Below, one piece after another: positions 7,448 to 16,327 of a stretch of 64,000 nt of DNA (position 1 is the first letter of the stretch; every line of letters starts with the position of its first letter). Source of the stretch: UBA9926 sp038131595 (GTDB taxonomy: Bacteria; Pseudomonadota; Gammaproteobacteria; Pseudomonadales; Azotimanducaceae). The translations under genes and the position numbers were made by a program. The stretch spans positions 1 to 64,000 of the forward strand of contig JAYPPR010000005.1 in the NCBI GenBank assembly GCA_038131595.1, read 5' to 3'. A model generated the notes under the pieces. It was not told the origin of the DNA and ran no database searches. It saw only the letters and a program-made list of their open reading frames with translations.

Positions 7448-10103
7448 CTGCAGGAAGCTCACTGTCCAGACCGGAGGACGGGTCATTCGCCATCGCCGCG
7501 GCGCTTGAGTCGGATTCACTCTCCTCGCCATCGTCGCTCGATTCATCCGGGACCTCAGAATCTACTGGATCCTCGATGCGCGCCATTCCAACGAGGTGCT
7601 CATCCTCACCCACATTGATGAGCCTAACACCCTGGGTATTGCGGCCCTGCATCGACACTTCTTGGACGCGCGTGCGAACCATCGTCCCCTGGTCACTGAT
7701 AAGGAGCACTTCATCAACCGATTCCACTTGCGACGCGCCCACTAATGCGCCGTTACGCTCGGAGATTTTGATCGCTATGACCCCTTGCCCACCGCGGCCA
7801 ATCGTTGAGAACTGGCTGACCTCCGTTAGCTTGCCGTAACCATTCTGACTAGCAAGCAAGATCATTCCTTCCGGGTTCGGAATAATCAGCGAAATGACCT
7901 CGGTATTGGCAGGTAGCTTAATGCCGCGCACGCCGCGGGCGGTTCGGCCCATGGCGCGAACATCTTGTTCCTTGAATCGGATGGCTCGCCCTCCTGATTG
8001 AAAGAGCATGACGTCGGACGCACCATTTGTAACCGCAGCACCCACCAACGTGTTGCCCTCTTCAAGTTCGATAGCGATTAACCCACTCGTTCTTGGCCTA
8101 GAAAAGTCAACAAGGGGCGTTTTTTTCACTGTCCCATTGGACGTTGCCATGAACACATACTCATCTTCGGAGTAAGCATGAACCGGCAACATCGCCGTGA
8201 TTCGCTCGTCCTCAGACAATGGCAGTATGTTAATGATCGGCCGACCCCGAGCAGCTCTGCTCGCAATGGGTATCTGAAACGTCCGCAACCAGTACACTTT
8301 GCCAAAATTTGAAAAGCACAAAATTGTGTCGTGCGTATTCGCGACCATCAGTCGCTCGATGAAATCTTCGTCTTTAACAGCGCTCGCAGATCGGCCTCGC
8401 CCACCTCGACGCTGCGCTTGATAGTCAGACAGTGGTTGCGTTTTCGCGTACCCCCCTCGACTGAGCGTCACCACTAAATCCTGAGGAGTAATTAAATCCT
8501 CCATCGTTAAGTCTTCCTGAGACTCGACGATTTCTGTGCGACGCTCATCACCGTAAAGCTCGCGAAGCTCAACCAACTCTTCCTTGATCATTTCCTTGAG
8601 CCGCTCAGGATTTTGGAGAATTTCCATTAGCTCAGCGATGGTATCGATAATTTCGCGGTACTCTTCGAGCAGTTTTTCCTGCTCGAGCCCGGTCAGGCGG
8701 TTTAGCCGCATTTCCAGAATCGCCTGAGCTTGGGCCTCTGACAAAAAGTAGTCCCCGTTTTCCTTGAGACCAAACCGGTCCTCCAAATCGTCCGGTTTTG
8801 CCGCATCAGGCCCTGCGCGCTCGAGCATCTGGCTCACTGTGGTTGATTGCCAGGCGCGCTCAAGCATTTTTCCGCGAGCCTCTTGGGCATCCGCACTCGA
8901 CTTAATCAGCTCAATCATTTCGTCGATATTAGATAGCGCGACCGCGAGCCCCTCGAGCACGTGGCCCCTCGCTCTAGCCCGCCTCAAAAGATATACCGTA
9001 CGCCGAGTAACCACCTCGCGCCGGTGCTTCACGAAGTGCTCGAGCACCTCTTTGAGATTTAGGACCTTAGGTTGATTTTCAACCAGCGCAACAATATTGA
9101 TACCGAATACACTCTGGAGCTGGGTTTGCGCGTAAAGGTTATTTAGAACTACTTCGGCGAGCACATCTTTCTTTAATTCCACGACAATGCGTGTGTCTTT
9201 CGCCGACTCATCCCTTAGGTCCGTGATGCCCTCGACCTTCTTTTCCTTGTGTAACTCGGCAATTTTCTCAATCAGCCGAGCTCGGTTCACTTGGTAGGGG
9301 ATTTCCTTGATGATAATCCGTGACTTACCAGACTTTTCATCCGATTCAATGTCACACCGCGCCCGCATTTGCACCCTGCCACTGCCAGTTCGATAAGCTT
9401 GAACGATACCTGCGCGTCCATTAATGATTGCCGCCGTCGGGAAATCAGGCCCTTTGATGAACTCCATTAGCCCATCGATTGAGATCAGGGGATCGTCAAT
9501 AAGGGCAATGATGGCATCGACCACCTCAGATAAATTGTGCGGCGGGATATTGGTTGCGAAACCCACCGCAATACCACTCGAGCCGTTGACAAGCAGGTTC
9601 GGTAATTTCGACGGAAGCACTTCTGGCATCTGCAGGGTGCCATCGTAGTTCTCTACAAAATCGACGGTTTCTTTATCCAGATCCGCAAGCAGCTCGTGCG
9701 CAATTTTTGCCATCCGCACTTCGGTGTATCGCATGGCTGCGGCACTGTCGCCGTCGAGCGAGCCAAAGTTACCCTGACCATCCACTAACGGGTAACGCAT
9801 CTGCCAGTCCTGCGCCATTCGGACAATCGTAAAGTATGAGGCCGCGTCGCCATGGGGGTGATACTTACCGATAACGTCTCCGACGATGCGTGCAGATTTC
9901 ATGTACGGGCGATTGAACGCGTTGTTTTGCTCATTCATCGCGTAGAGCACGCGCCGATGAACTGGCTTCAATCCGTCTCTCACATCCGGCAGCGCTCGCC
10001 CAACAATAACGCTCATCGCGTAGTCCACATAGGACTGCCGCATTTCATCTTCTATGTTGATGCTTCTTATGTCGTCTTGATCAAAATCGCTCATATCATC
10101 CAT
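7440..10103 (-). CDS. gyrA: DNA gyrase subunit A
   Basis: Catalytic breakage-rejoining subunit of DNA gyrase. The 887-aa product has the winged-helix/tower core, catalytic Tyr126 in AAAMRYTE, and a C-terminal beta-pinwheel with a GyrA box (QRRGGRGRS) and repeated blade motifs, then an acidic tail rich in Ser, Asp and Glu. The quinolone-determining helix reads HPHGDAASYFTIVRMAQ: Ala87 stands where E. coli has Ser83 and Phe91 where it has Asp87 (offset +4, confirmed by the catalytic tyrosine). Start ATG at 10103 is conventional, but the Shine-Dalgarno sequence is poor and an ATG three codons later is possible. Confidence 0.97.
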   Translation of the reverse strand: MDDMSDFDQDDIRSINIEDEMRQSYVDYAMSVIVGRALPDVRDGLKPVHRRVLYAMNEQNNAFNRPYMKSARIVGDVIGKYHPHGDAASYFTIVRMAQDWQMRYPLVDGQGNFGSLDGDSAAAMRYTEVRMAKIAHELLADLDKETVDFVENYDGTLQMPEVLPSKLPNLLVNGSSGIAVGFATNIPPHNLSEVVDAIIALIDDPLISIDGLMEFIKGPDFPTAAIINGRAGIVQAYRTGSGRVQMRARCDIESDEKSGKSRIIIKEIPYQVNRARLIEKIAELHKEKKVEGITDLRDESAKDTRIVVELKKDVLAEVVLNNLYAQTQLQSVFGINIVALVENQPKVLNLKEVLEHFVKHRREVVTRRTVYLLRRARARGHVLEGLAVALSNIDEMIELIKSSADAQEARGKMLERAWQSTTVSQMLERAGPDAAKPDDLEDRFGLKENGDYFLSEAQAQAILEMRLNRLTGLEQEKLLEEYREIIDTIAELMEILQNPERLKEMIKEELVELRELYGDERRTEIVESQEDLTMEDLITPQDLVVTLSRGGYAKTQPLSDYQAQRRGGRGRSASAVKDEDFIERLMVANTHDTILCFSNFGKVYWLRTFQIPIASRAARGRPIINILPLSEDERITAMLPVHAYSEDEYVFMATSNGTVKKTPLVDFSRPRTSGLIAIELEEGNTLVGAAVTNGASDVMLFQSGGRAIRFKEQDVRAMGRTARGVRGIKLPANTEVISLIIPNPEGMILLASQNGYGKLTEVSQFSTIGRGGQGVIAIKISERNGALVGASQVESVDEVLLISDQGTMVRTRVQEVSMQGRNTQGVRLINVGEDEHLVGMARIEDPVDSEVPDESSDDGEESESDSSAAAMANDPSSGLDSELPADE
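9831..9845 (-). other. gyrA: GyrA quinolone-determining positions (Ala87 and Phe91)
   Basis: Codons GCG-GCC-TCA-TAC-TTT encode Ala87-Ala88-Ser89-Tyr90-Phe91. In E. coli numbering these are positions 83-87, normally Ser-Ala-Val-Tyr-Asp. Both residues that hold the quinolone water-metal ion bridge are replaced. Each codon was checked on the minus strand, and the reading frame is intact on both sides. Confidence 0.85.
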
Positions 10104-10560
10104 TCAGCTGGCGGTTGGTTGAGAAGAGGTTGGTTGTCTGCTTGATTATTGTTGCTTCGCTAATGTTGGCTAGCCGTTTTTGACTCGCTATTTTTAGCTG
10201 GCTCTAGACTGACGGTGGTGCCAAAAAGGGCCTCGCATCGGTCTCAGAAAGCGGTGGATTTATACCGAGAATGGTTACGTTGAACGGTTTAACCGACCCG
10301 TTCACATTGCCCTCAGACCACTCTTTTTTTTTCTCACTTAAGACGAATTTCATACTATCACAGCGAGGCCCACTTTCCCACCCGCCAACCCATCAACAGA
10401 GATATATAAGATATTGTTTTACAACAATATTTTACCTTTTTCTCTTTTTATTTAACGGCGCCTTAACTAGCGCCAGCAAGCGCGAAATTTAAGGCTGGAA
10501 CTGGGTTCGTCTGTTTATCTTTATAATGCACGGCCGTTCCCTAAAAGTGCGCCGCTCCTC
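10104..10560. other. Intergenic region between divergent gyrA and mtaD
   Basis: A 457-bp divergent spacer, AT-rich in its centre, expected to hold both promoters. I see no convincing gene. It contains a perfect palindrome at 10411-10430 and T-rich runs near 10325 and 10435. No -10/-35 pair was good enough to call. Confidence 0.5.
10411..10430. promoter_or_regulatory. Perfect inverted repeat, candidate operator
   Basis: Arms ATATTGTT and AACAATAT are exact complements around a 4-nt centre (TTAC), inside the AT-rich core of the gyrA/mtaD spacer. The spacing suits a dimeric helix-turn-helix regulator. The regulator is unknown; a weak hairpin at RNA level is the alternative. Confidence 0.35.
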
Positions 10561-11877
10561 ATGACCTCAATGATTCGTTTACAGCCATCCTGGATCGTCC
10601 CCATCAATCCGAGACAATGCGTGTATACCGACTATGATCTGGTCATCGAGCACGAACGCATCGAGGCACTGTTGCCTCGGACCGACGCCGACCGTCAGTA
10701 TCCCAGTGCACAGCCGCTCCCGTTGCCCGGCCAAGTTGTTCTTCCTGGGTTAGTGAACGGCCATGGTCACGCCGCCATGACACTGCTTCGAGGATACGCG
10801 GACGATTACAGTCTGATGGAATGGTTGGAGAACCACATTTGGCCCGTTGAGGCAAAGTTCGTCTCCGAAACCTTCGTTGCTACCGGGGCATGGCTCGCCG
10901 CTGCTGAATCGGTCAGTTCAGGCACCACCTGCTGCGCTGATAGTTATTTCTTCCCCCAATCCACTGCCGAAGCGATGGCGCGCGTCGGGATCCGCAGTCA
11001 AGTAACAACACCAATCATCCAATTTCCCAATGCCTGGGCCGGCAGCGAGGACCACCATATCGAAAAAAGCCAGCAGTTCTTTGAATGGGCTGCCGCTATG
11101 CCACGGTTAACGTTCGGTTTTGCCCCGCATTCTGCTTACTCGCTCAGTGACGAGGCATTCACCAAAACACGAACGCTTGCATTATCTAATGACCTGCCAG
11201 TTCATTTGCATCTCCATGAGTCAAGGGACGAACTGGATCGACATTTTACTCAACACGGGTGTCGTCCTATGGAGCGGATGAAACGATTAGGCATGTATGA
11301 CACCCAACTCCAAACCGTTCACATGACACAACTTATTGGTCATGAGATCGAAGACTTAACCGCCACCAGTACGCCGGTTGTTCACTGCCCCGAATCCAAT
11401 ATGAAGCTAGCCAGCGGCGCCTGCCCTGTTAGCGAGCTTCTCGCTCAGGATGTGGTGGTGGCGCTTGGCACAGATGGCGCCGCGAGCAATAACGACCTCG
11501 ACATGTTCCAGGAAATGCGAACCGCAGCGCTGCTCGCCAAGGTCACGACCGGTGACCCAGAGGCCTTGAGCGCGGAAGACGCACTGCATATGGCGACACT
11601 TGGCGGCGCTCAATTTTTGGGCCTCGATAAAATGATTGGTTCTCTCGAACCCGGCAAACGCGCCGATGTGATCGCCGTGCAGTTAAACGACATTCAAAGC
11701 CAGCCCGTATATCATCCCGTCTCGCAATTGGTTTACACCTGCACAGGAAGGAACGTCACCCACACCTTTGTGGACGGTAAGCTTGTCTACGAGAAAGGGC
11801 GTTTTACTCAGTTTGATGTAGATGAACTGAAGGCCGATGTTGCGACATGGAAATCCAAAATTGGAGCGTTAACGTGA
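10561..11877 (+). CDS. mtaD: 5-methylthioadenosine / S-adenosylhomocysteine deaminase (TRZ/ATZ family)
   Basis: Metal-dependent amidohydrolase that deaminates methylthioadenosine or S-adenosylhomocysteine; in Pseudomonas the orthologue handles MTA. The 438-aa product has the expected metal ligands: HGHA near residue 69, LHLHES, VVHCPESNMKLASG and LGTDGAASNNDLDM. It lies directly upstream of ubiG with a 4-nt overlap, as in Pseudomonas, but mtnA is missing between it and gyrA. The first ATG lacks a clear ribosome site; a second ATG three codons on is possible. Substrate choice within the family is inferred. Confidence 0.88.
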   Translation: MTSMIRLQPSWIVPINPRQCVYTDYDLVIEHERIEALLPRTDADRQYPSAQPLPLPGQVVLPGLVNGHGHAAMTLLRGYADDYSLMEWLENHIWPVEAKFVSETFVATGAWLAAAESVSSGTTCCADSYFFPQSTAEAMARVGIRSQVTTPIIQFPNAWAGSEDHHIEKSQQFFEWAAAMPRLTFGFAPHSAYSLSDEAFTKTRTLALSNDLPVHLHLHESRDELDRHFTQHGCRPMERMKRLGMYDTQLQTVHMTQLIGHEIEDLTATSTPVVHCPESNMKLASGACPVSELLAQDVVVALGTDGAASNNDLDMFQEMRTAALLAKVTTGDPEALSAEDALHMATLGGAQFLGLDKMIGSLEPGKRADVIAVQLNDIQSQPVYHPVSQLVYTCTGRNVTHTFVDGKLVYEKGRFTQFDVDELKADVATWKSKIGALT

Positions 11878-12590
11878 GTGCTACCGATAATCTCGACCCA
11901 GACGAAATCAGCAAGTTCGAGGCCATGGCTCAAAAGTGGTGGGATCCGAACAGTGAATTTAAACCGCTTCACGCCATTAACCCACTCAGGCTGGGTTACA
12001 TCGCTGAGCGCGCACCGCTAAACGGCAGCAATGTACTCGACATAGGGTGCGGTGGTGGTCTCCTTACCGAAGCGATGGCGAAAGAAGGCGCCCGAGTCAC
12101 CGGCATTGATATGGGCGAGATGCCGCTCCAAATCGCCAAGCTTCATTTGCACGAATCCAATTTGGATATCCGTTATGAGCGTTCGACTGCTGAGGATTAT
12201 GCGCTGCAACACCCCGGACAATTTGACGTTGTCACTTGTCTTGAGATGCTCGAACACGTTCCCGATCCGAGCTCGGTCATTAATGCCTGCCACACACTGC
12301 TGAAACCCGGGGGGCAACTCTTCTTATCCACCATCAATCGCAACCCCAAGTCGTATTTGTTTGCCATCATTGGCGCTGAATATGTCTTACAGCTATTGCC
12401 CAAGGGCACCCATGATTTTGACAAATTCATTAAGCCGTCAGAGCTTGCGAGCGCGATTCGCGCTGAATCGCTCGACCTGAAGGATATCTGCGGGATGACT
12501 TATAACCCGATCACTCAAGTGTACAAGTTAGGCCGAGATACCGACGTCAACTACCTGATGCACGCCGAAAAGCCGCCTGTGGCTCTGTAA
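11874..12590 (+). CDS. ubiG: Ubiquinone biosynthesis O-methyltransferase
   Basis: SAM-dependent enzyme that performs both O-methylations in ubiquinone synthesis. The 238-aa product has motif I VLDIGCGGGLLTEAMAKEGA, the EFKPLHAINPLRLGYI N-terminal signature and LEMLEHVPDP, all near identical in type to E. coli UbiG. The start is GTG at 11874, overlapping the mtaD stop (GTGA), with GGAG 7 nt upstream. An in-frame ATG at 11847 would add nine residues inside mtaD and has no ribosome site. Confidence 0.94.
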   Translation: MSATDNLDPDEISKFEAMAQKWWDPNSEFKPLHAINPLRLGYIAERAPLNGSNVLDIGCGGGLLTEAMAKEGARVTGIDMGEMPLQIAKLHLHESNLDIRYERSTAEDYALQHPGQFDVVTCLEMLEHVPDPSSVINACHTLLKPGGQLFLSTINRNPKSYLFAIIGAEYVLQLLPKGTHDFDKFIKPSELASAIRAESLDLKDICGMTYNPITQVYKLGRDTDVNYLMHAEKPPVAL

Positions 12591-12599
12591 CGCTCGTTT

Positions 12600-13355
12600 A
12601 TGGACTTTGAAGGTAAAACCATCTTGGTGACAGGCGCTGGCTCAGGCATCGGCAGAGCAATCGCCATCCAACTGGCTCAACATCGAGCGAGGGTCGTGCT
12701 ACTCGGCCGAACCGTCGAGAAATTGGAAGCCGTATTTGACGACATCGAAAAAGCTGGCGGCCTTACCCCATCGATTCTACCTGTCGACCTTGAGGGAGCG
12801 ACTTCTGAGGACTACCAGGTGATTGCAAGCGCAATCGCCAATCAATTCGGGGGACTTTACGCGCTTGTCCATGTTGCAGGAGAGCTTGGTGAGCGCGTGC
12901 CTTTTGATCACTATCACGAGTCCACCTGGCAGCGCGTGATGCGAATCAACTTCGAATCCACCGTCTCGTTGACCAGAGCGTTACTGCCGCTACTTAGGCG
13001 CGAACCTCACGCCCGTTTGATCTTCACGAGTTCGAGCGTAGGCGAACATCCGCGCGCTTATTGGGGCGCCTACGCCGTATCGAAGTATGCGCTTGAAGGA
13101 TTTGCCAAACTGCTCGCTGAGGAAATCGCCCAAACAACGAGTATCGATTTGACTGTGGTCAACCCCGGCGCCACTCAAACCGCCATGCGCCGGCAGGCTT
13201 ACCCCGCTGAGAACCCAAGAGATCTTCCAACGCCGGACGCAGTAGCGATGAGATACCTTGCGCTTTTAGACCCCGGCAGTCAGCGGCAAGGCGCTAGACG
13301 CATGAACTCAGACGGCTCACTCATCGCGCTCAACGAGACACCACAGCGCTCGTAA
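12600..13355 (+). CDS. yciK: YciK family short-chain dehydrogenase
   Basis: Short-chain dehydrogenase/reductase, 251 aa, substrate unknown. It shows the cofactor motif TGAGSGIGRAIA (residues 11-22) and the catalytic Ser (FTSSSVGEHPR) and YAVSK tyrosine-lysine pair. The C-terminal NPGATQTAMRRQAYPAENP region matches YciK of E. coli and Pseudomonas. It follows ubiG by 9 bp. The phosphatase gene mupP, found between ubiG and yciK in Pseudomonas, is absent. Confidence 0.88.
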   Translation: MDFEGKTILVTGAGSGIGRAIAIQLAQHRARVVLLGRTVEKLEAVFDDIEKAGGLTPSILPVDLEGATSEDYQVIASAIANQFGGLYALVHVAGELGERVPFDHYHESTWQRVMRINFESTVSLTRALLPLLRREPHARLIFTSSSVGEHPRAYWGAYAVSKYALEGFAKLLAEEIAQTTSIDLTVVNPGATQTAMRRQAYPAENPRDLPTPDAVAMRYLALLDPGSQRQGARRMNSDGSLIALNETPQRS

Positions 13356-13661
13356 GCTCGGCCGACGCGGCAGATAGTGCAACGATACAGCTACCAGGAT
13401 CAGTCCGCTCCTAGTCTGCCCTTGATTGACCCTGCACCCCAGCTAGGCCCGGCTGCAGTCGATTGAATCTTCTTTGCTTTGTGCTTTGTGCTTTGTGCTT
13501 TGTGCTTTGTGCTTTGTGCTTTGTGCTTTTAGGAGAGGAAACTATCCATTGATCAAAAGCTAGCACCTTTCATCCGCCCGACATTGCCCACATCTTGATG
13601 CAAAACCTAGCTCTTATTCATCGAAACAGTTGATGCGAGCTCTGCACCGCTGAATCGCGGC
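13356..13661. other. Convergent intergenic region with heptamer array
   Basis: A 306-bp gap between the 3' ends of yciK and rluB. Apart from the heptamer tandem array at 13475-13530 I see no gene, clear terminator or RNA. Confidence 0.5.
13475..13530 (+). repeat. Heptanucleotide tandem repeat, TGCTTTG x 8
   Basis: Seven exact copies of TGCTTTG followed by one TGCTTTT, head to tail without spacers. It lies between converging genes and outside any plausible reading frame. Such an array is likely to vary in copy number by replication slippage. Confidence 0.9.
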
Positions 13662-14471
13662 TTACTTGTTAGCCTCGCGAGAGACGCGCACGCGGCGCCC
13701 TTTGGGGGACTTACCTTTCCCTTGATGCTGCGGCCTGGGTAACTCGAGACCCGCCATTCGGTAGAGTTCAACTTCGTGCTGATCCGTCACCGCCTTGGTT
13801 TGCCCTGCCTTCACGCCAGACGGGATGAAGAAAGACCCGAAGCGAACCCGCTTCAGTCGGCTCACCGTCAGCCCTTGGGACTCAAACAATCTTCTTACCT
13901 CTCGATTACGGCCTTCCATCAGCACTACGTAATACCACTGGTTCGCGCCTGCTTCGTCCCGCCCCTTACGAATATCCGTGAAACGAGCGACTCCGTCCTC
14001 GAGCAGGACCCCTTCCTTCATCGCCTCGAGTTGCTCCTCTTTGACATCACCCAATACTCGGACTGCGTATTCTCGGTCGATGTTGGCACTGGGGTGCATT
14101 AATTTGCTGGCTAGGGCGCCATCCGTCGTGAAGAGCAGCAGTCCAGAGGTATTGAAGTCGAGCCGCCCGACCGCGATCCAACGCCCGCGACCAAGCTTAG
14201 GCAGCGCCGAAAACACGGTTGGTCTCCCTTCAGGGTCATCGCGTGAACAAATTTGGCCAGCCGGTTTGTTGTAAATGAGATGTCTGTGCTCTGCTTGCGA
14301 TCGCCTAAGCGGTTTGCCGTCAACAGCAATCCGATCATCCTCGGTTACTCGAAGCCCGACCTCAGCAGGCTTGCCGTTAACCAGCACACGCCCCGCTTCA
14401 ATCCACTGCTCCATGGTGCGGCGGCCGCCAAGCCCTTGCGCGGCCAAGACTTTCTGTAATTTTTCACTCAT
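13662..14471 (-). CDS. rluB: 23S rRNA pseudouridine(2605) synthase RluB
   Basis: Isomerises U2605 of 23S rRNA to pseudouridine. The 269-aa product has an N-terminal S4 domain (MSEKLQKVLAAQGLGGRRTMEQWIEAGRV), the catalytic GRLDFNTSGLLLFTTDG motif with the essential Asp, and the EGRNREVRRLFE region typical of the RsuA family. The C-terminal tail is Lys/Arg-rich. The position next to scpB is standard in Pseudomonas-like genomes. Confidence 0.94.
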   Translation of the reverse strand: MSEKLQKVLAAQGLGGRRTMEQWIEAGRVLVNGKPAEVGLRVTEDDRIAVDGKPLRRSQAEHRHLIYNKPAGQICSRDDPEGRPTVFSALPKLGRGRWIAVGRLDFNTSGLLLFTTDGALASKLMHPSANIDREYAVRVLGDVKEEQLEAMKEGVLLEDGVARFTDIRKGRDEAGANQWYYVVLMEGRNREVRRLFESQGLTVSRLKRVRFGSFFIPSGVKAGQTKAVTDQHEVELYRMAGLELPRPQHQGKGKSPKGRRVRVSREANK

Positions 14472-14538
14472 TAGAATTTCTGCTCACACCGTGCCAACGC
14501 AAAGGGTTAAAAGGAAAGCGTCTGCTTGCTTGGCCCTG

Positions 14539-15453
14539 TCACGCGTCCTTATTCTGATCTACGCCCATGTCGGGCTCGGGGTCGCTGCCCTCTTCTCCAT
14601 TGTCAGCAGGATCAGCGGCTCTATCATTGGCTCTTTGATCGGCTCTTTGATCGGCAGGGAGTCCCTCTTCGCTTTCCATCGGCGAAACCTCACCCGACTG
14701 CTCACCTCGCGGGTCGCCAGATTCGAGGTCATCCCAATCCTCATCACGCTCTTCCGGGCGCGGCGCCATCACCTGTCTTATATTTTCTTGAATCTGATCG
14801 ACTTGCTGCGACACCGCATCCAGATCGGTTTCATTCGCCCCTTCCAGCTCCAAATCTTCTGGCTCGAGCTCGATGCTTGTCATCTCAATCAATGGCTCTT
14901 CAATGGCAAGGGAAGCCTCCTCGGCAGCTATATCTTTGATCTCCTGAAGCGTTGGTAATTCTTCCAGACTGGCAACGTTAAAGTAATCTAGAAAGTGCTT
15001 AGTGGTGGCGTACATCGCAGGTCTACCTGGCACATCGCGATGACCAACGACGCGGACCCATTCTCGTTCAAGCAACGTTCGAATGATGTTGGTTGAAACC
15101 GCTACCCCTCGTATCTCCTCGATATCACCGCGCGTGATGGGCTGCTTGTAGGCAATCAAGGCCAGGGTTTCGAGCAGCGCTCGCGTGTATCTTGGCGCTC
15201 TCTCTTCCCATAGCCGACTCACCCACTCCGAGTATTTTTCCTTCACCTGGAAGCGATAACCCGTGGCCACTTTCTTCAGCTCGAATCCGCGCGATTCACA
15301 GTCCGCCTCGATCTCTGCAATCGCGTCTCGGATCTCACTGCGAGTCGGCGACTCCACAATGAAGAGCGACTCAAGATTGTCGATTGTGAGCGGTGATTCT
15401 GACGCCAAAATTGCGCCCTCGATGATGCGTTTTAACTCTGTCAATTCACTCAT
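14539..15453 (-). CDS. scpB: Segregation and condensation protein B
   Basis: Kleisin-associated winged-helix subunit of the SMC-ScpAB condensin. The 304-aa product has tandem winged-helix domains in about residues 1-170 (YTRALLETLALIAYKQPITRGDIEEIRGV is the conserved core). After about residue 190 an unusually long acidic low-complexity tail follows, with a local DQRADQRANDRAAD repeat encoded by a short DNA duplication near 14620-14660. The core is conserved; the tail probably is not. Its start overlaps scpA by 8 nt (ATGAGTGA). Confidence 0.93.
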   Translation of the reverse strand: MSELTELKRIIEGAILASESPLTIDNLESLFIVESPTRSEIRDAIAEIEADCESRGFELKKVATGYRFQVKEKYSEWVSRLWEERAPRYTRALLETLALIAYKQPITRGDIEEIRGVAVSTNIIRTLLEREWVRVVGHRDVPGRPAMYATTKHFLDYFNVASLEELPTLQEIKDIAAEEASLAIEEPLIEMTSIELEPEDLELEGANETDLDAVSQQVDQIQENIRQVMAPRPEERDEDWDDLESGDPRGEQSGEVSPMESEEGLPADQRADQRANDRAADPADNGEEGSDPEPDMGVDQNKDA

Positions 15454-16327
15454 CTTCTTCCACCTCTGGGAGACTCTCGGTCAAACTCGCCGCTCTCGTT
15501 TTGACGTGAATCGGCGCAAAAGGAGCGGCTTGTTGTATTTCGATCAAGGATTCTTTGATCAATTCCAGAACGGCGATAAAGGTAACAACAACGCCGCGTC
15601 GTCCCTCTGATAGCTCAAACAACTCGATAAATGGCAAGAACTGGTCACCCGTGTTTTTCACTTTGAAGAGTATCTGCGACATGCGCTCCCTTGTGGACAG
15701 CGGCTCCAGCGAAATATGGTGCGAGGCAAACTGATCAGCCCGCCTCAATACACTTGCTAGTGCCGTCAACAACTCCTTCATGTCTACATCAGGTAATGGC
15801 CTGGGACGGTTATTCTCTGGGGCTTTCGCTTTCGCCAGCCAGACCTCTCGATTGACTCGAGGCATTTCATCAATCGCCACAGCCGCATTTTTGAACCGCT
15901 CGTATTCCTGGAGTCGACGAATCAGCTCTGCGCGCGGATCATCTTCATCTTCGTCAGCCGCGTCTGGGCGGGGTAACAACATCCTCGACTTAATCTCTGC
16001 GAGCATGGCTGCCATCACCAAATATTCACTCGCCAATTCGAACTGCAGTTCTTCCATCAGCGCGATGTATTGCATGTACTGCTCAGTAATCTCTGCAACC
16101 TTGATCTCCAAGATATCCAGGTTCTGACGCCTAATGAGATAAAGGAGCAAATCGAGCGGACCCTCGAAGGCTTCTAGTATGACTTCGAGCGCATCTGGGG
16201 GAATGTATAAGTCGGATGGCAACTCGTTAAAAGGAACCCCGCCAACCAACGCCAATTCACTCTGGCGCTTTGGCATCGGCGCTAAAGGTTGGTCCTCGGA
16301 AGACTCTGGTGTCTGGGGTTCGGTCAT
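15446..16327 (-). CDS. scpA: Segregation and condensation protein A
   Basis: Kleisin bridging the SMC heads in bacterial condensin. The 293-aa product carries the N-terminal signature EAFEGPLDLLLYLIRRQNLDILEIKVAEITEQYMQYI at about residues 51-88 and LASEYLVMAAMLAEIKSRMLLP, both diagnostic. The first 40 residues are a polar extension. It starts within the trpS stop (ATGA). Presence of ScpAB implies an SMC protein elsewhere and no MukBEF. Confidence 0.94.
   Translation of the reverse strand: MTEPQTPESSEDQPLAPMPKRQSELALVGGVPFNELPSDLYIPPDALEVILEAFEGPLDLLLYLIRRQNLDILEIKVAEITEQYMQYIALMEELQFELASEYLVMAAMLAEIKSRMLLPRPDAADEDEDDPRAELIRRLQEYERFKNAAVAIDEMPRVNREVWLAKAKAPENNRPRPLPDVDMKELLTALASVLRRADQFASHHISLEPLSTRERMSQILFKVKNTGDQFLPFIELFELSEGRRGVVVTFIAVLELIKESLIEIQQAAPFAPIHVKTRAASLTESLPEVEEDE

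Noticed and set aside
10271..10492. 73-codon frame in the gyrA/mtaD spacer
   Set aside because: It is Phe/Leu-rich from AT-rich promoter DNA, covers the palindrome and has no ribosome site.
14275..14958. Long plus-strand open frame opposite rluB/scpB
   Set aside because: It is a shadow of two well-supported genes; its sequence shows no family pattern.
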